This document shows positions 53,871-64,000 of a stretch of DNA of 64,000 nucleotides, piece after piece (the first letter of the stretch is position 1; each line of letters opens with the position of its first letter). The notes under the pieces were generated by a model. That model did not search any database. It saw nothing but the letters and a program-made list of their open reading frames with translations, and was not told the DNA's origin. The stretch lies in contig JAJKFH010002438.1 of assembly GCA_023333565.1 (NCBI GenBank), positions 124,001 to 188,000 of the forward strand. Direction: 5' to 3'. The position numbers and the translations under genes are program-made. This stretch comes from Puffinus mauretanicus (Eukaryota; Chordata; Aves; Procellariiformes; Procellariidae).

Positions 53871-54929
53871 CACTCGAAGAGTTGCGGTCAATGGCTCGAT
53901 GTTCAAGTGGAGACCAGTGACGAGTGGCATTCCTCAGGGGTCAGTACTGGGACCAGCGCTGTTTAACATCTTTGCAGGCGACACAGGACACAAACATCCT
54001 TTGCAGGGATCAAGTGCACCCTCAGCAAGTTCGCCGACGACACCAAGCTGCGTGGCGTGGTCGACATAATGGAGGGAAGCGATGCCATCCAGAGGGACCT
54101 GGACAGGCTTGGGAGGTGGGCCCGTGCGAACCTCACGAAGTTCAACAAGGCCAAGTGCAGGGTCCTGCACATGGGTCGGAGCAATCCCAAGCACAAATAT
54201 AGGCTGGACGGAGAATGGATTGAGAGCAGCCTGGAGGAGAAGGACTTGGGGGTGTTGGTTGATGAGCAGCTCAACATCACCCGGCAATGTGCACTCGCAG
54301 CTCAGAAAGCCAACTGTATCCTGGGCTGCATCCCAGGAAGTGTGGCCAGCAGGTCGAGGGAGGTGATTCTGCCCCTCTACTCCACTCTCCTGAGACGCCA
54401 CCTGGAGTACTGCATCCAGCTCTGGGGCCCCCAACATAAAAAGGACATGGACCTGTTGGAGCAAATCCAGAGGAGGACCACGGAAATGATGAGAGGGCTG
54501 GAGCACCTCTCCTATGAAGATAGGCTGAGAAAGTTGGCATTGTTCGGCCTGGAGAAGAGAAGGCTCCGGAGAGACCTTATAGCAGCCTCCCAGTACCTGA
54601 AGAGGGCCTACAAGAAAGCTGGAGAGGGACTTTTTACAAGGGCATGTAGTGATAGGACAACGGGAAATGGCTTTAAACTTGAAGAGAGTGGATTTAGATT
54701 AGATATAAGGAAGAAATTCTTCACCATGAGGGTGGTGAGGCACTGGAACAGGTTGCCCAGAGAAGTTGTGGATGCCCCCTCCCTGGAAGTGTTCAAGGCC
54801 AGGTTGGACGGGGCTTTGAGCAACCTGGTCTAGTGGAAGGTGTCCCTGCCCATGGCAGGGGGGTTGGAACTAGATGATCTTTAAGGTCCCTTTCAACCCA
54901 AACCATTCTATGATTCTATGATTCCATGA
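53871..54929 (+). mobile_element. CR1 LINE, 5'-truncated, 3' end complete
   Basis: Non-LTR retrotransposon copy, antisense to USP6NL, in the intron between e1 and e2. It starts inside the reverse-transcriptase domain ([17 protein letters not shown] near 53923-53973) and runs through the catalytic FADD motif (54030-54041), the C-terminal ORF2 region and a short 3' UTR. It ends in the CR1-type octamer tail (attctatgattctatgattc, about 54905-54924). The 5' piece and the FADD piece are in different frames, so there is a frameshift with local sequence loss between about 53973 and 54005. From 54006 to 54833 the frame is open. No target-site duplication is evident, as usual for CR1. Cannot move by itself. 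Confidence 0.95.
54006..54836 (+). pseudogene. CR1 ORF2 C-terminal fragment (reverse transcriptase end)
   Basis: In-frame coding remnant of CR1 ORF2: [15 protein letters not shown] at the start with the RT catalytic Asp pair, then [40 protein letters not shown], and [20 protein letters not shown] near the stop at 54834-54836. The endonuclease domain and most of the RT domain are missing, and a frameshift separates it from the upstream RT piece. About 276 codons free of stops suggests a recent insertion compared with most avian CR1 copies. Confidence 0.9.
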
Positions 54930-56947
54930 CAGTTAAAAAGGCACAAAGTACATGAACAAAAACAAGTGCATGCAAGAGCAACAGGGCAGTAGCCGAAGTG
55001 GCAGTAAGTCCTAATTCTGGATATTGACAGCCCTGCTATAATTCTCACCCTTGGCTCGGTACATTTTTACCTAAATGGCCCTATATCTTAACATCAAGGA
55101 TTTCTTCTGAAGGTAAGAGCTACTTGCTCAAATTATACTACTGGCAAGAATATTTCAGTAACAAGGTGATAAAATGAGAATTCAAAACAAAACAAATCCT
55201 ATCTTCTCAAAAAAAGAGTTATATCAAGTAGTATAACATGTAACATAATAAATATGTGAATTCCAAGCACTATTTGTATTATATACGGCTTAAAAAGGAT
55301 AGGACAACCCCACTACCTCAAAGATGGCCATTCTGCCTATGAAAACCTTGCTACAGTTGCCATCAACTTCTTGAATTTGCGAACCAAGCAAGCACTTGGA
55401 ATTAGCTATTTTAGTCTCTACAATTTCAAGGTATTTTGGCTCTTCACAGCCAAAAATTTGTATTTTGTTGGCTCCAATGATAAGAAGATTATTAGTTCGT
55501 ATTTTTATAGCCCAGTTTTACATGCTGTAAAGTAGGCAAGGTGTCTCTGATTATACTACAAAGTTAACTATTAACTGTATTTCTAAAATTTTTTTTAACG
55601 ACACTCAACTCTCATAATGCTTTGGAGCTGAGGATCAACACTGGAAAAGCTAAAGCAGAAAAACTTTTGTGTGTGGCTATTGCTTTCTCTTCAAAGACTA
55701 ATATAAACAAATATTTAGTTTTTTTGTAAAGGACAGCCCATCCACCTTCAACTTCAAATCCAGGGCTTAATAAAGACAGGAAGGATATTCTATTTCATAC
55801 GGTTAGTGATGCAATCTGGTAACAATGTAAGAGTTTAATTTCAAAGCTCTGTAGGATACTGAAAACTTACTAATACTTTCATTAACTGCATCTGAAATGT
55901 TGGGGGAAAATGTAAAAGAAAATTACTACTTATTGTCTCAATAGAATTCTGATTTTACTTCTAGCTTTTACTCATCAGAATTTGTGCATTCTTTCTTGGC
56001 TATCAATGCAACAAAATGGGCAAAAGACTTATTTAATTCAGGAGCCCAAAGCCTTGCACTTGCAGAAGTACGACTTGATGCCTGTTCAGGTCCACCCCAA
56101 CCATGATTCAGACCATGAAGTGTCCTCGAAAGAAGTTGGTTTTGTTTTTAAGTTATTTTTATTTGAATCCAACTGACATAAGCCTGACATAAGTATAGGA
56201 AAGTTACGGGGAAAGAACTGCCTCTACTCTCTCAACCTTAACTTATTCAACTATTCATGTTGCAATCAACTGCCCACATTCTTGTTCAGGTTGTATTTCG
56301 TAATACCTCAACCACTTGCCTTTTTTTATTATTATTATTTTTAATTATTTAAAACACTTTCTTAGGCATTAGGTTAGAGGGGAACTGTAGAAAAACTACT
56401 GCTTCCCAAGTTTCATAGGTTTCACAACATTGCTTCTGATTCTCCTCTACACTTGCAACCCCTTTAAGAAATAAGCATTTTTAACATCTCTAAAGCAGAT
56501 GTTCTCTAGGTATAGTTTAGATTGCAGGCATAACATTGCTATGAAGTCAGGAAAGGTGTCTGCCCTCAACAGGTTGTTCAGATAATTGGTAAGAAAACAT
56601 AAAAACCTATCTGCTCCCACAGTCTTTTTGTTTGTATGTTTGATCTACTTTCAAGATTTTTGGTCTTTTGAGCCAGAAGCTCACTTCACTTGTATGTTTG
56701 TTCAAGCTTTTATGTCTTCTGAGACAATTTATCCCAGTTCTCAAGTGATGCTACTGTAGTCAAAATAGCAATTATTTCTGTGTTCAGTTGTTAAAAACTT
56801 ACAGCTTTTTTTTCCCCTGTCTAAATTATGTTCACTTTCATGCCTAACAGGTGCAACACTGAAAACATGGATAGATCTGACACAGCTCATTGCAGAGTAG
56901 ACGGATGCAGCTGCTGCTCTTTCAGGCAAGCTCCATGTAGTTGTCAC

Positions 56948-56970
56948 AAAAAAAAAAAAAAAAAAAAAAA
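56948..56970 (+). repeat. poly(A) run, 23 bases
   Basis: Uninterrupted A23 in the intron between e1 and e2. No recognisable retrocopy precedes it. Confidence 0.9.
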
Positions 56971-59346
56971 TCCATTTATCTGCCTTCTGAGTACATTTTA
57001 CACTTTGAAGCATTTTTGCCATTGGGAAAAACAGAATCCCCAACTGAAGCAGAGAAGGTTTCTTACTCTTGTGTCAGTAAATAATACACTACTGAAAGCA
57101 AAAAAGCATGAAGTTAAGTTGGCAAGAATCCATCTTTTGTGCAGCACTCTACCTTCCTGGAGAGCAAAAGTGCTAGAGCTGAGGCTTAAAGTAATGCTTT
57201 AGCAGAAGCCTCAAACAAAACCAAAACTCACTGAACAGTTCCCTGGAGAATTTATAATCAAGTAAACCAAAGACAAAACCAAACAAACTGAAAATGACTT
57301 ACAATACATTTCATAGCACTTCAAAAACAGTCAGACACAGACTCCAGATTTCCTGAGGTCAGTTCTCTGTCCGCTTTTCTCTTCTAGATGATCTTTCCTT
57401 CCCCTAGTTTTATCTCAGATGTGCTGTATGATTCATCTGAAGGTTAAGTAGTTCATAATGTAGGAGAATGATTCGATACATTCAAGCTACTAAATGCCCA
57501 GCAAGGTAATGAAGCATCAAAATTACTCTGCATTCACAGTAATAATGCCTATTCTAAAAGTATTACGCACGTAAATACACACACATAAATACACACAGAG
57601 AAAACCCAGCTTAAGCTTTACAGTAAATGTATACAAAGAAGAAAGATTCAAAATTCACAAGGATACACAACCCTTTACATAAGTTGCAAACTAAATGAAA
57701 ACAAGACTTAGGAATATTTTTTAAAATTCACAAGTAAGGCGAATGGAAAGCATAAATAGTTCTGCCAAATAAGTGACTTTAAAAGATAACGCACAGCAAG
57801 CTTTTAGTGCAAGCCTACATTAACATGATGCATTAATTGTCCTATGAATGGTATCTTGAAAATTATAAAGATTCAAACTCTGCTGACAGAAGACAGATAA
57901 ATCTCAAACCAGCAGAGGTCAGGATACCATAAGGAGTATAACCAAGAGTCTAATACAGGAGCATTACTGTATGATTACAAAAAGACACTAGATTTGCAAT
58001 TTAACATTCATTCAATAAATACAGTTTCTATGCTGACATTTTGTCTGAGACAGCATGAATACAATATGGGACAGAGAACTGAGACACTATTTTCCCCCAA
58101 TAATTTAAGGCTAACTACAAAGCCACAGTGAATCAGAGCTTCAAAATACATATACTACAATAATTGCAAGCTGTCTAATATTTATGCTCATAGACTCACC
58201 ACCCTGATGTGTCCTTCTGATGGAAATGACATTATATATTCACTCACTATGTTATTAAATGTAATGGAACACGGCAGGAAAATACAACTATTTTAGGCTG
58301 CGTATGCAGAAACACACATGAACCAATGCAAAAAAGAAAAAAAAAAGGACTCAGAAGTTCCCTTCTTTTATGAAAAGTTCTTCTTACTAGCCCAATACTG
58401 AAACTCAGAATAATTCATTTTTAGAAACACTGCTGCTCTTAACACTCAGGGAGTTGAGCTGCCTTAGAACAAATCATTCTGTCCCTCTTTCATGCACTCT
58501 ACTGATTTGTGCAGCCAAGGGAGCTAACTTTAAACTTACAGCTTTAAATATTTTATCTTGAGTTCAGAAGATCAATATGGACAAATAAGAAGGATCTGAT
58601 CTGGTCTTGGAGATAACAACGGGCCTGACAGACCAAGGGGAAATACCGACAGCATCTAAGCCCAAACAAGTAGAAGTTCAGTTCCTGATGATTTTAATAA
58701 AAAGCTTTCCACGTTCCCAGAACATCAGTTCCCAAACTCCTCCTCCAGTACCCTCCAGCAGGAGAAGGATTTTTGGATTAGGACCTGCACCAGCTACTGA
58801 CAGGTCCTGCATGTCCAGAATACACCTGGCTCATCAACTGAACATTACAAGGGAGGTCATCACGTTTCAGTGGCAGCCAGGATATTTGTCTCCATTTACC
58901 AAACTAGAAAAGCACGCTAGACTCCTCAGGGGACGGCAACATACACCTCAGCATCAAAGCCACCGCCTCACTCGGACAATCCATCCACCCAGCACAGCTG
59001 ATGACAGCTCATGACACAGAGACAATAGTTCTTGCTCTTTCAGGACAGACCTGGGTGTGATCTCTTAAGTAGCTCTGTTTCCCTAACTAGGTCATATAAT
59101 GGGTGAAGAAAACTCATGTCTCATTGCAACTAGTAAATGTAAGATTGTGCGGGCCCCAGGAGATCTGTGGGCGAGTTAACATGGCCTCAAGGACCACAAT
59201 CCTTATGGGACTTAGAACATGTTTCTTTGGGAATGCAAATCACTAAAATGCTTCATCTCCTCATTTCACAATGATCTGTATGAAAAAAGTCATAAATCTG
59301 TAAACCTTTACTTCCTAGTCAAAAAACTGGAAGACGCTGGACTTAC

Positions 59347-59386
59347 CTTTTCTATCGCTGCATCATGGACAGGAAGCTCCTCTGGA
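59347..59386 (-). CDS. USP6NL: USP6NL coding exon e1 (40 nt), N-terminal linker
   Basis: Encodes PEELPVHDAAIEK (local residues 1-13), preceded by one base that completes a codon begun in an upstream exon; by homology this is the His before EELP. The acceptor is ..tttcag and the donor is gtaagt. It lies just before the TBC domain. The match to the mammalian EEELPDHNVAVER segment is clear despite the short length, and the frame continues directly into the next exon. The exon encoding the preceding YLVYKVTDR-like segment was not found between 59387 and 64000. Confidence 0.92.
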
Positions 59387-62300
59387 CTGAAAACAAAGAC
59401 AAAGTTCATATTACTCTTCATTAATCTTGGCACAAAATCATTTCTGTATAGGTTCTTACAAGTAATCATTTACAGTAGCAATATGTAGTAGCAAGTAAAC
59501 AAGAATTCTGAACTTCAGAGAACTAAGACAATGACACACAGGAACCCTTGGAATTTATTTTTTAAACACAGTAAAACTCACAATATTTTAAATACAGAAC
59601 TAGAATTATTTCAATCTTTAACTTTCTAAATCAAATTAGTTGTATAGCTTCAAAAGACAAGGACTTAACAGAAAGTTTATTTTTTCTTTAGTAAAAGCAT
59701 CGTGTACTGTATTACTGAACTGAAACCTAAGTGAATTTTTTGTTTTGTTTATTAGACCATACTACTGTTAGCTGAAATACCCCTATAAAAGATTTTCCTC
59801 CTTTACTACTGAGCCCTGTGAAAGGCACTGAGACTTTCCTTGACTTACGAAAGTTAACTTCCATTTTCTTAAAACTCTGCAAAACTCACTCTCAGTAACA
59901 GGGAGGAGGTGGTAGGAAAAAAACAACAAAAATCAGTTTTATTACTAGGTATCTAATTAATATTAAAAAATACAGTCCTTTCACTTCTTAGCCTAACTCT
60001 AAAAAGGCAGGTTATGAATTGAAAGCTTGAAAAGCAACCTTTGAACAGATACATTTTCAGACTTTCTATTATTTTAGTTTCATTCTGAGGGCTCTAACTT
60101 CTATTTTTCTTATCAAAAGTAACTGGACCACTTTGATGCCAAATGAGCCTGCCTTCCTTTGCCTGCATCATCTGCAGCTTTTGAAAACATAGCAGCTCAT
60201 CTATAAGTAGCAAAGCTTCCTTTTTCTGCTCTACAGATCAGATAAGTAACGCACCCAACAAAACCCTGTTTAAAAGGGACTAAAAAGCAGGCACTATGTG
60301 AAATCCTTTAAAAAAAAAAAAATTCCTGCTGAGTCTTGATATTATGAAAAAATTCCTACCCACATCATTATAGCTTTCTATAGCGAGGTCATCAAAACCC
60401 AGTATTTTAGACCTGTATCAAATCTGTGCAAGGGCAAAAAAAACACTGGGGAAGGCTACAAAAGTAGTTGCTGCTGCAGTCAATGTAAGAACAGTCTGAT
60501 GCAAAATGCTTGAGTTATATTTGATCTCATTTATTTTATGTAAAAGATGCAGTTTCAGATTCAGAAGTTATATTTGAATAAAGAAATACATTTGAATTGC
60601 TTCATCTAATGGAAAAGCTTGCTCCAATCAACACCTTTTCGGAGACCACACACACAAGTCAAAGTTTCCAGTAAACAGCCTAGAAACTAATTTAAAAACC
60701 AAAAGAGTGGGTTTTTTTGAACAGCACTGCAAAAACCATAATCCATTCATTTAGAAGCACTTTCCAAGCATCTGCAAGTTTTCTTGAAGAACACCACCAA
60801 AACCCCAAAAAACCCCCATGTACATCTGTCTAACGCACTAGAAATAGCCTATATTCAGTGCTATCTGACGTTGTAAATGCTATAAAATCAGTATTGCACA
60901 TATTTTCATATAATTAAATTAACAAACTGAAAGTAAGCTCTTTGTATGCCAAATATGACCTCAAAATTAAGCTTATTTGAACAGAACTGGGGAAAAAAAA
61001 AGCAAAGGGGAAGAAAAAAATTCAATTTGATAATCTGCTTGGGCTTTTTTATCGTTTTGTTTGGTTTTAAGTACAAAGATTACGAAGATTTTCAAACGTG
61101 ACTTAAAATTTTCAATTCTTTAGCGACCCCTTCTTCTCTCCCCAGGCCAAATTTCTGAATAACCTCCTCAGTTGCAGGCACTGTCTACCTCCACCAGAAG
61201 CATCAGTCTCACACAGCAAGACGAGCGCACAGCAGCTGCATTCTTCATGGCCCTACAAGATCACACCAGCAGCTGGCTGCGCACACAAGAGAGTCTTCTT
61301 CTCCCAGAGCCTCCAGCAGCGTGCAAGACACGGATCTGACAGCTCCGCGTCCCCGCAGACTTACACCGGACACAGTAACTCCTCTGCTCAACTGGTACCA
61401 CTTGACAGCTTATCTTTACATTTGCTAACCTGGCATGGAAGCTAATCACATGAAAGATTAATCAAATCTTATTTTATCACAAAGTAAGAATGAATCGCAA
61501 CGATTTATTAAGGAATTGCTCTTTGCTAATTTTGCAAGTCACCATCGATGTGCAAACAAAAGGCACGGCTGAATCTACCGAGCAGTGAAAGAAGGCTGTT
61601 TTGTCCTGGGAAGCAGAAACCATACTCCCTCACTAAACTAATCCAGCAGCAAATTTATGACCACATTTCTTGTTATTTCTTTAGCTGCACAGCTATGCAC
61701 TAATAGCACATACCTATACATTTTAAGCACTGAAATTCCACAGGAGCACATTAAGCCAGCCCCATGTTTTTATTCCCCAAGATGCTGCTGGCAGCTGAGC
61801 GCCAGGAAGACAGCGCAGAAGCTGAGCGAATTGCCCCAGGCTGCTCAGTAACTCACTGGACTGGAACGCAGGAGTTCCTGGAGATCTTCCTCTCAATTAA
61901 CTAGATTGCACTAACTACGCCCATGTACTCACATACATAATATTCAAATCTATCCTGCAAGGACTGAGGGAAAGGCATAGTGGGGAAACAAGCCCCTAAA
62001 GGTATTTTAAATAAATACATTTCCATTTAGCGTATATGTTTTCTACACAGAAGCACCTTATAGATTTTTTTTTTCTAAAAAGGATTAGGTGGGCTCAGAC
62101 ACAAAATCAATTAATGTCTATTAATCAATGTAATTTTATTGTACCTTCTTTTTTTTCTTTATAATGATGAATCTTCCCCTTCCTTCCCCAGCCTAGCCAA
62201 TCTAATATTGTTATACCTTCATTACTTCTTTTAATGTTGAATCTTCTCCCACCGTCCCCAGCCTATTTAAACTTGTATTTTTCAACCTTTTTTATCTGTG

Positions 62301-64000
62301 TACTTCACCAAGTAATAATGTGAAGTAGTAAACAATATTAACATAATATAGCCACATCCTGCCCTAAGATGACTGCTTTCCTTTAATAGCTCAAGTAATA
62401 TTCATTTAGGGGATACAGAGAAGACGAACAGGACTGATTATCATCATTAGCTTGGAACCATACAAGACTTGATATCCAAAAGAGTCAGAGACAGCTTTTA
62501 ACTGAACTCATATAAATAAGGTCTCACTTAGCAGAAACGAGATCTTAACACTCTATTGTCTGCAATAAAGAAAGATCCAAACGAGGTAAATCCACCCATT
62601 TAATCAGACAGGAATCAAGAATCACTACATCTGACATGTGCCTTTGCCCCAGGCATAAAGACTCCAGCCTCCCACCTGCAGGCTGGGCAGCCCACACTGC
62701 AACGTAACAACAGCTCAGGGGCTCTGGTTGTCACTGCCAAGCAGCCCTGCTGTAACAGCATTAAGAGAAAGGTCTGAAGATGTTGTCTACAGGTTTGGGA
62801 GCCACAAAACGCTGGGACCAAATCCTGGCTCCAATAAAGAGTAGGGCCTCATCAAGGTGAGATGGGTTTCATACTAGAAGGCTCCTCAAAGACACTTCAC
62901 TGGGAGGAGGTACTAGACTCCAAGGTTTGATTCGAACTCAGGACCTCTACCCGTGGTCCTCACTGGTGGGGATCTGCAGCACCGGCGCTAAGTCTTCTTC
63001 CCATCTGTCAACCTGGACTATTACCACCCTCCACGAGGATTTCACGCAAAGGAGAAGTTGCCTATAAGTTCAAAGAAACAGGATTTAATTTTGAAGAATA
63101 AGGACTTGATTGAAAATGCTTTTTTGTTAGATTATAAGTGATGAATGGATTTTACATCTTTAAATCCACCATGATGGCTTATACAGGTTTTCATGAATTT
63201 TTCAAGGTAACTTGAAAGAAATATTAATCTTAAATGCATAAATATCTGACACTTTAGAACATTAAACATGCAGATCTATGGTTTTGACCATTAAGCTATG
63301 TGTTGTAATTAGCCTCCTCAAGTAACAGTGGTAGTTTAAATAAATTGAAAAGTCTCAGACTTAACAGGCTTACAGTCACCTACCCACTGCTGCTGTTTAA
63401 ATCAGTCTTCTTTAAACAGCACTTTGATATATTTGTTCAATATAAACACAAGGAAAGACTTTCTCGTATTACTCACTCATCAGATTTATTCTTTTCCTAC
63501 ATTTGTATTTAAATCCCAAAAATGTTCCCTGCTGGCTCAAATCACAGCATTTTCCTGCTTCTAGTTTGGCTTAAATAAAATTTAAGAAAAGTAAAGGCTC
63601 CTCTATCATTTGCAGCTGCAGTTGAGGATGGAAGACGTTTAGTGCAATAATCAGCAGTCTTGATATGTTGATAACCCCAGAACTGTAAATTCCTGTCAAT
63701 TTAATTCTTCACAGTTCCAAGTTGTATAAACCCTGACACTCAATTTTTCATTCTGAAAAACAGTGGCAAAAATTGACCATAATACACTAAAAATCTTTAC
63801 CACAAAGCTTACTTGCCCGAAGAGCTGTGAGGTTCAAAATTTCTTCGTAAGCTGTATTTTCCATTTCTCATAACTTCTATTTCAAATACACCACTTGCTT
63901 AAAAACCCTCTCTACTGGCTGTAGTCTTTCTTACCCTAGAAAGAATTAGCCAGTGCACTGTGAAGAACTTTGGGGTCCTTCATCCTGAAACATGTTGCAG
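59387..64000 (-). other. USP6NL intron upstream of e1, continuing past the window
   Basis: I searched by eye for the preceding exons (YLVYKVTDR-like and AEIVAKYD-like segments) and did not find them. Present are an imperfect tandem duplication at about 62141-62276, a GC-richer segment at 61140-61420 and another at 62620-63060 with SINE-like motifs. No CpG island. An alternative first exon cannot be excluded. Confidence 0.75.
62141..62276. repeat. imperfect tandem duplication, about 71-bp unit
   Basis: Two neighbouring copies share accttc, ttctttataatg or ttcttttaatg, ttgaatctt or atgaatctt, and tccccagcctatt or tccccagcctagc. The first runs about 62141-62211 and the second about 62212-62276. 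They differ by scattered substitutions, so the duplication is not recent. Confidence 0.65.

Larger units (their letters stand above)
53407..59346 (-). other. USP6NL intron between e1 and e2 (5.9 kb)
   Basis: Carries the CR1 copy (53871-54929), an A23 run at 56948-56970 and an unexplained GC-richer island at about 58600-59210 with a 135-codon open frame on the plus strand. The rest shows nothing recognised. Confidence 0.88.

Noticed and set aside
53924..54202. 92-codon plus frame and the minus frames across 53934-54823 as genes
   Set aside because: Shadows of the CR1 ORF2 remnant in other frames.
56948..56970. Processed pseudogene tail at the A23 run
   Set aside because: No coding homology upstream and no flanking target-site duplication seen; the same applies to the runs at 1471, 10722 and 25794.
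60700..60780. Missing upstream USP6NL exon ending YGFLH at about 60737
   Set aside because: The minus strand reads attatggtttttgca before a gt, but the frame needed to join e1 gives WFLH and meets a stop just upstream; the donor gtgctg is also poor.
62871..62955. tRNA gene around gtttgattcgaactcagg
   Set aside because: The T-arm-like piece folds, but the acceptor stem, D arm and anticodon arm do not form a cloverleaf in correct spacing on either strand.

Overview
This window is from a vertebrate nuclear genome, most likely a bird. The main gene is split into short exons with canonical GT..AG junctions and kilobase introns. The mobile elements are a CR1 LINE ending in the avian-type octamer tail and two solo LTRs of an endogenous-retrovirus family common in birds. 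Background DNA is A+T-rich, with homopolymers and short microsatellites. The LTR family points to a neoavian bird; the species cannot be decided from the sequence.

There is one recognisable protein-coding gene, USP6NL (RN-tre), a TBC-domain Rab GTPase-activating protein, on the minus strand. I placed eleven coding exons between 59386 and 15818. They join without any reading-frame conflict to give 787 residues. Alignment by eye to the mammalian protein implies that only about 52 N-terminal residues, the 5' UTR and the promoter lie beyond the right edge. The TBC arginine finger (IDLDVNR) and glutamine finger (YCQG) are intact. The long C-terminal tail sits in one terminal exon and keeps a PPVDY motif of the type bound by the Eps8 SH3 domain.

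Layout from left to right. 1 to about 13.06 kb: sequence downstream of the gene with no recognised gene. About 13.06 to 15.82 kb: probable 3' UTR. 15.82 to 17.26 kb: terminal exon. 17.26 to 28.33 kb: a large intron with no recognised element. 28.33 to 46.76 kb: nine exons encoding the TBC domain. The introns here hold a sense-oriented solo LTR (30.3-30.9 kb) and a cluster of mobile elements (a degenerate LINE reverse-transcriptase fragment, an antisense solo LTR and a CR1 tail, 35.2-37.9 kb). 46.77 to 59.35 kb: two large introns around a small exon, one carrying a 1.06-kb CR1 copy with a 258-codon open frame. 59.39 to 64 kb: an intron with no further recognised exon.

I found no RNA gene, CRISPR array, bacterial-type operon or clearly new biological system. 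The points most worth checking are the sense LTR carrying a polyadenylation hexamer just downstream of a TBC exon, the young-looking CR1, the hairpin and polypurine cluster at 38.05-38.16 kb, and a few unexplained GC-richer islands in the introns.
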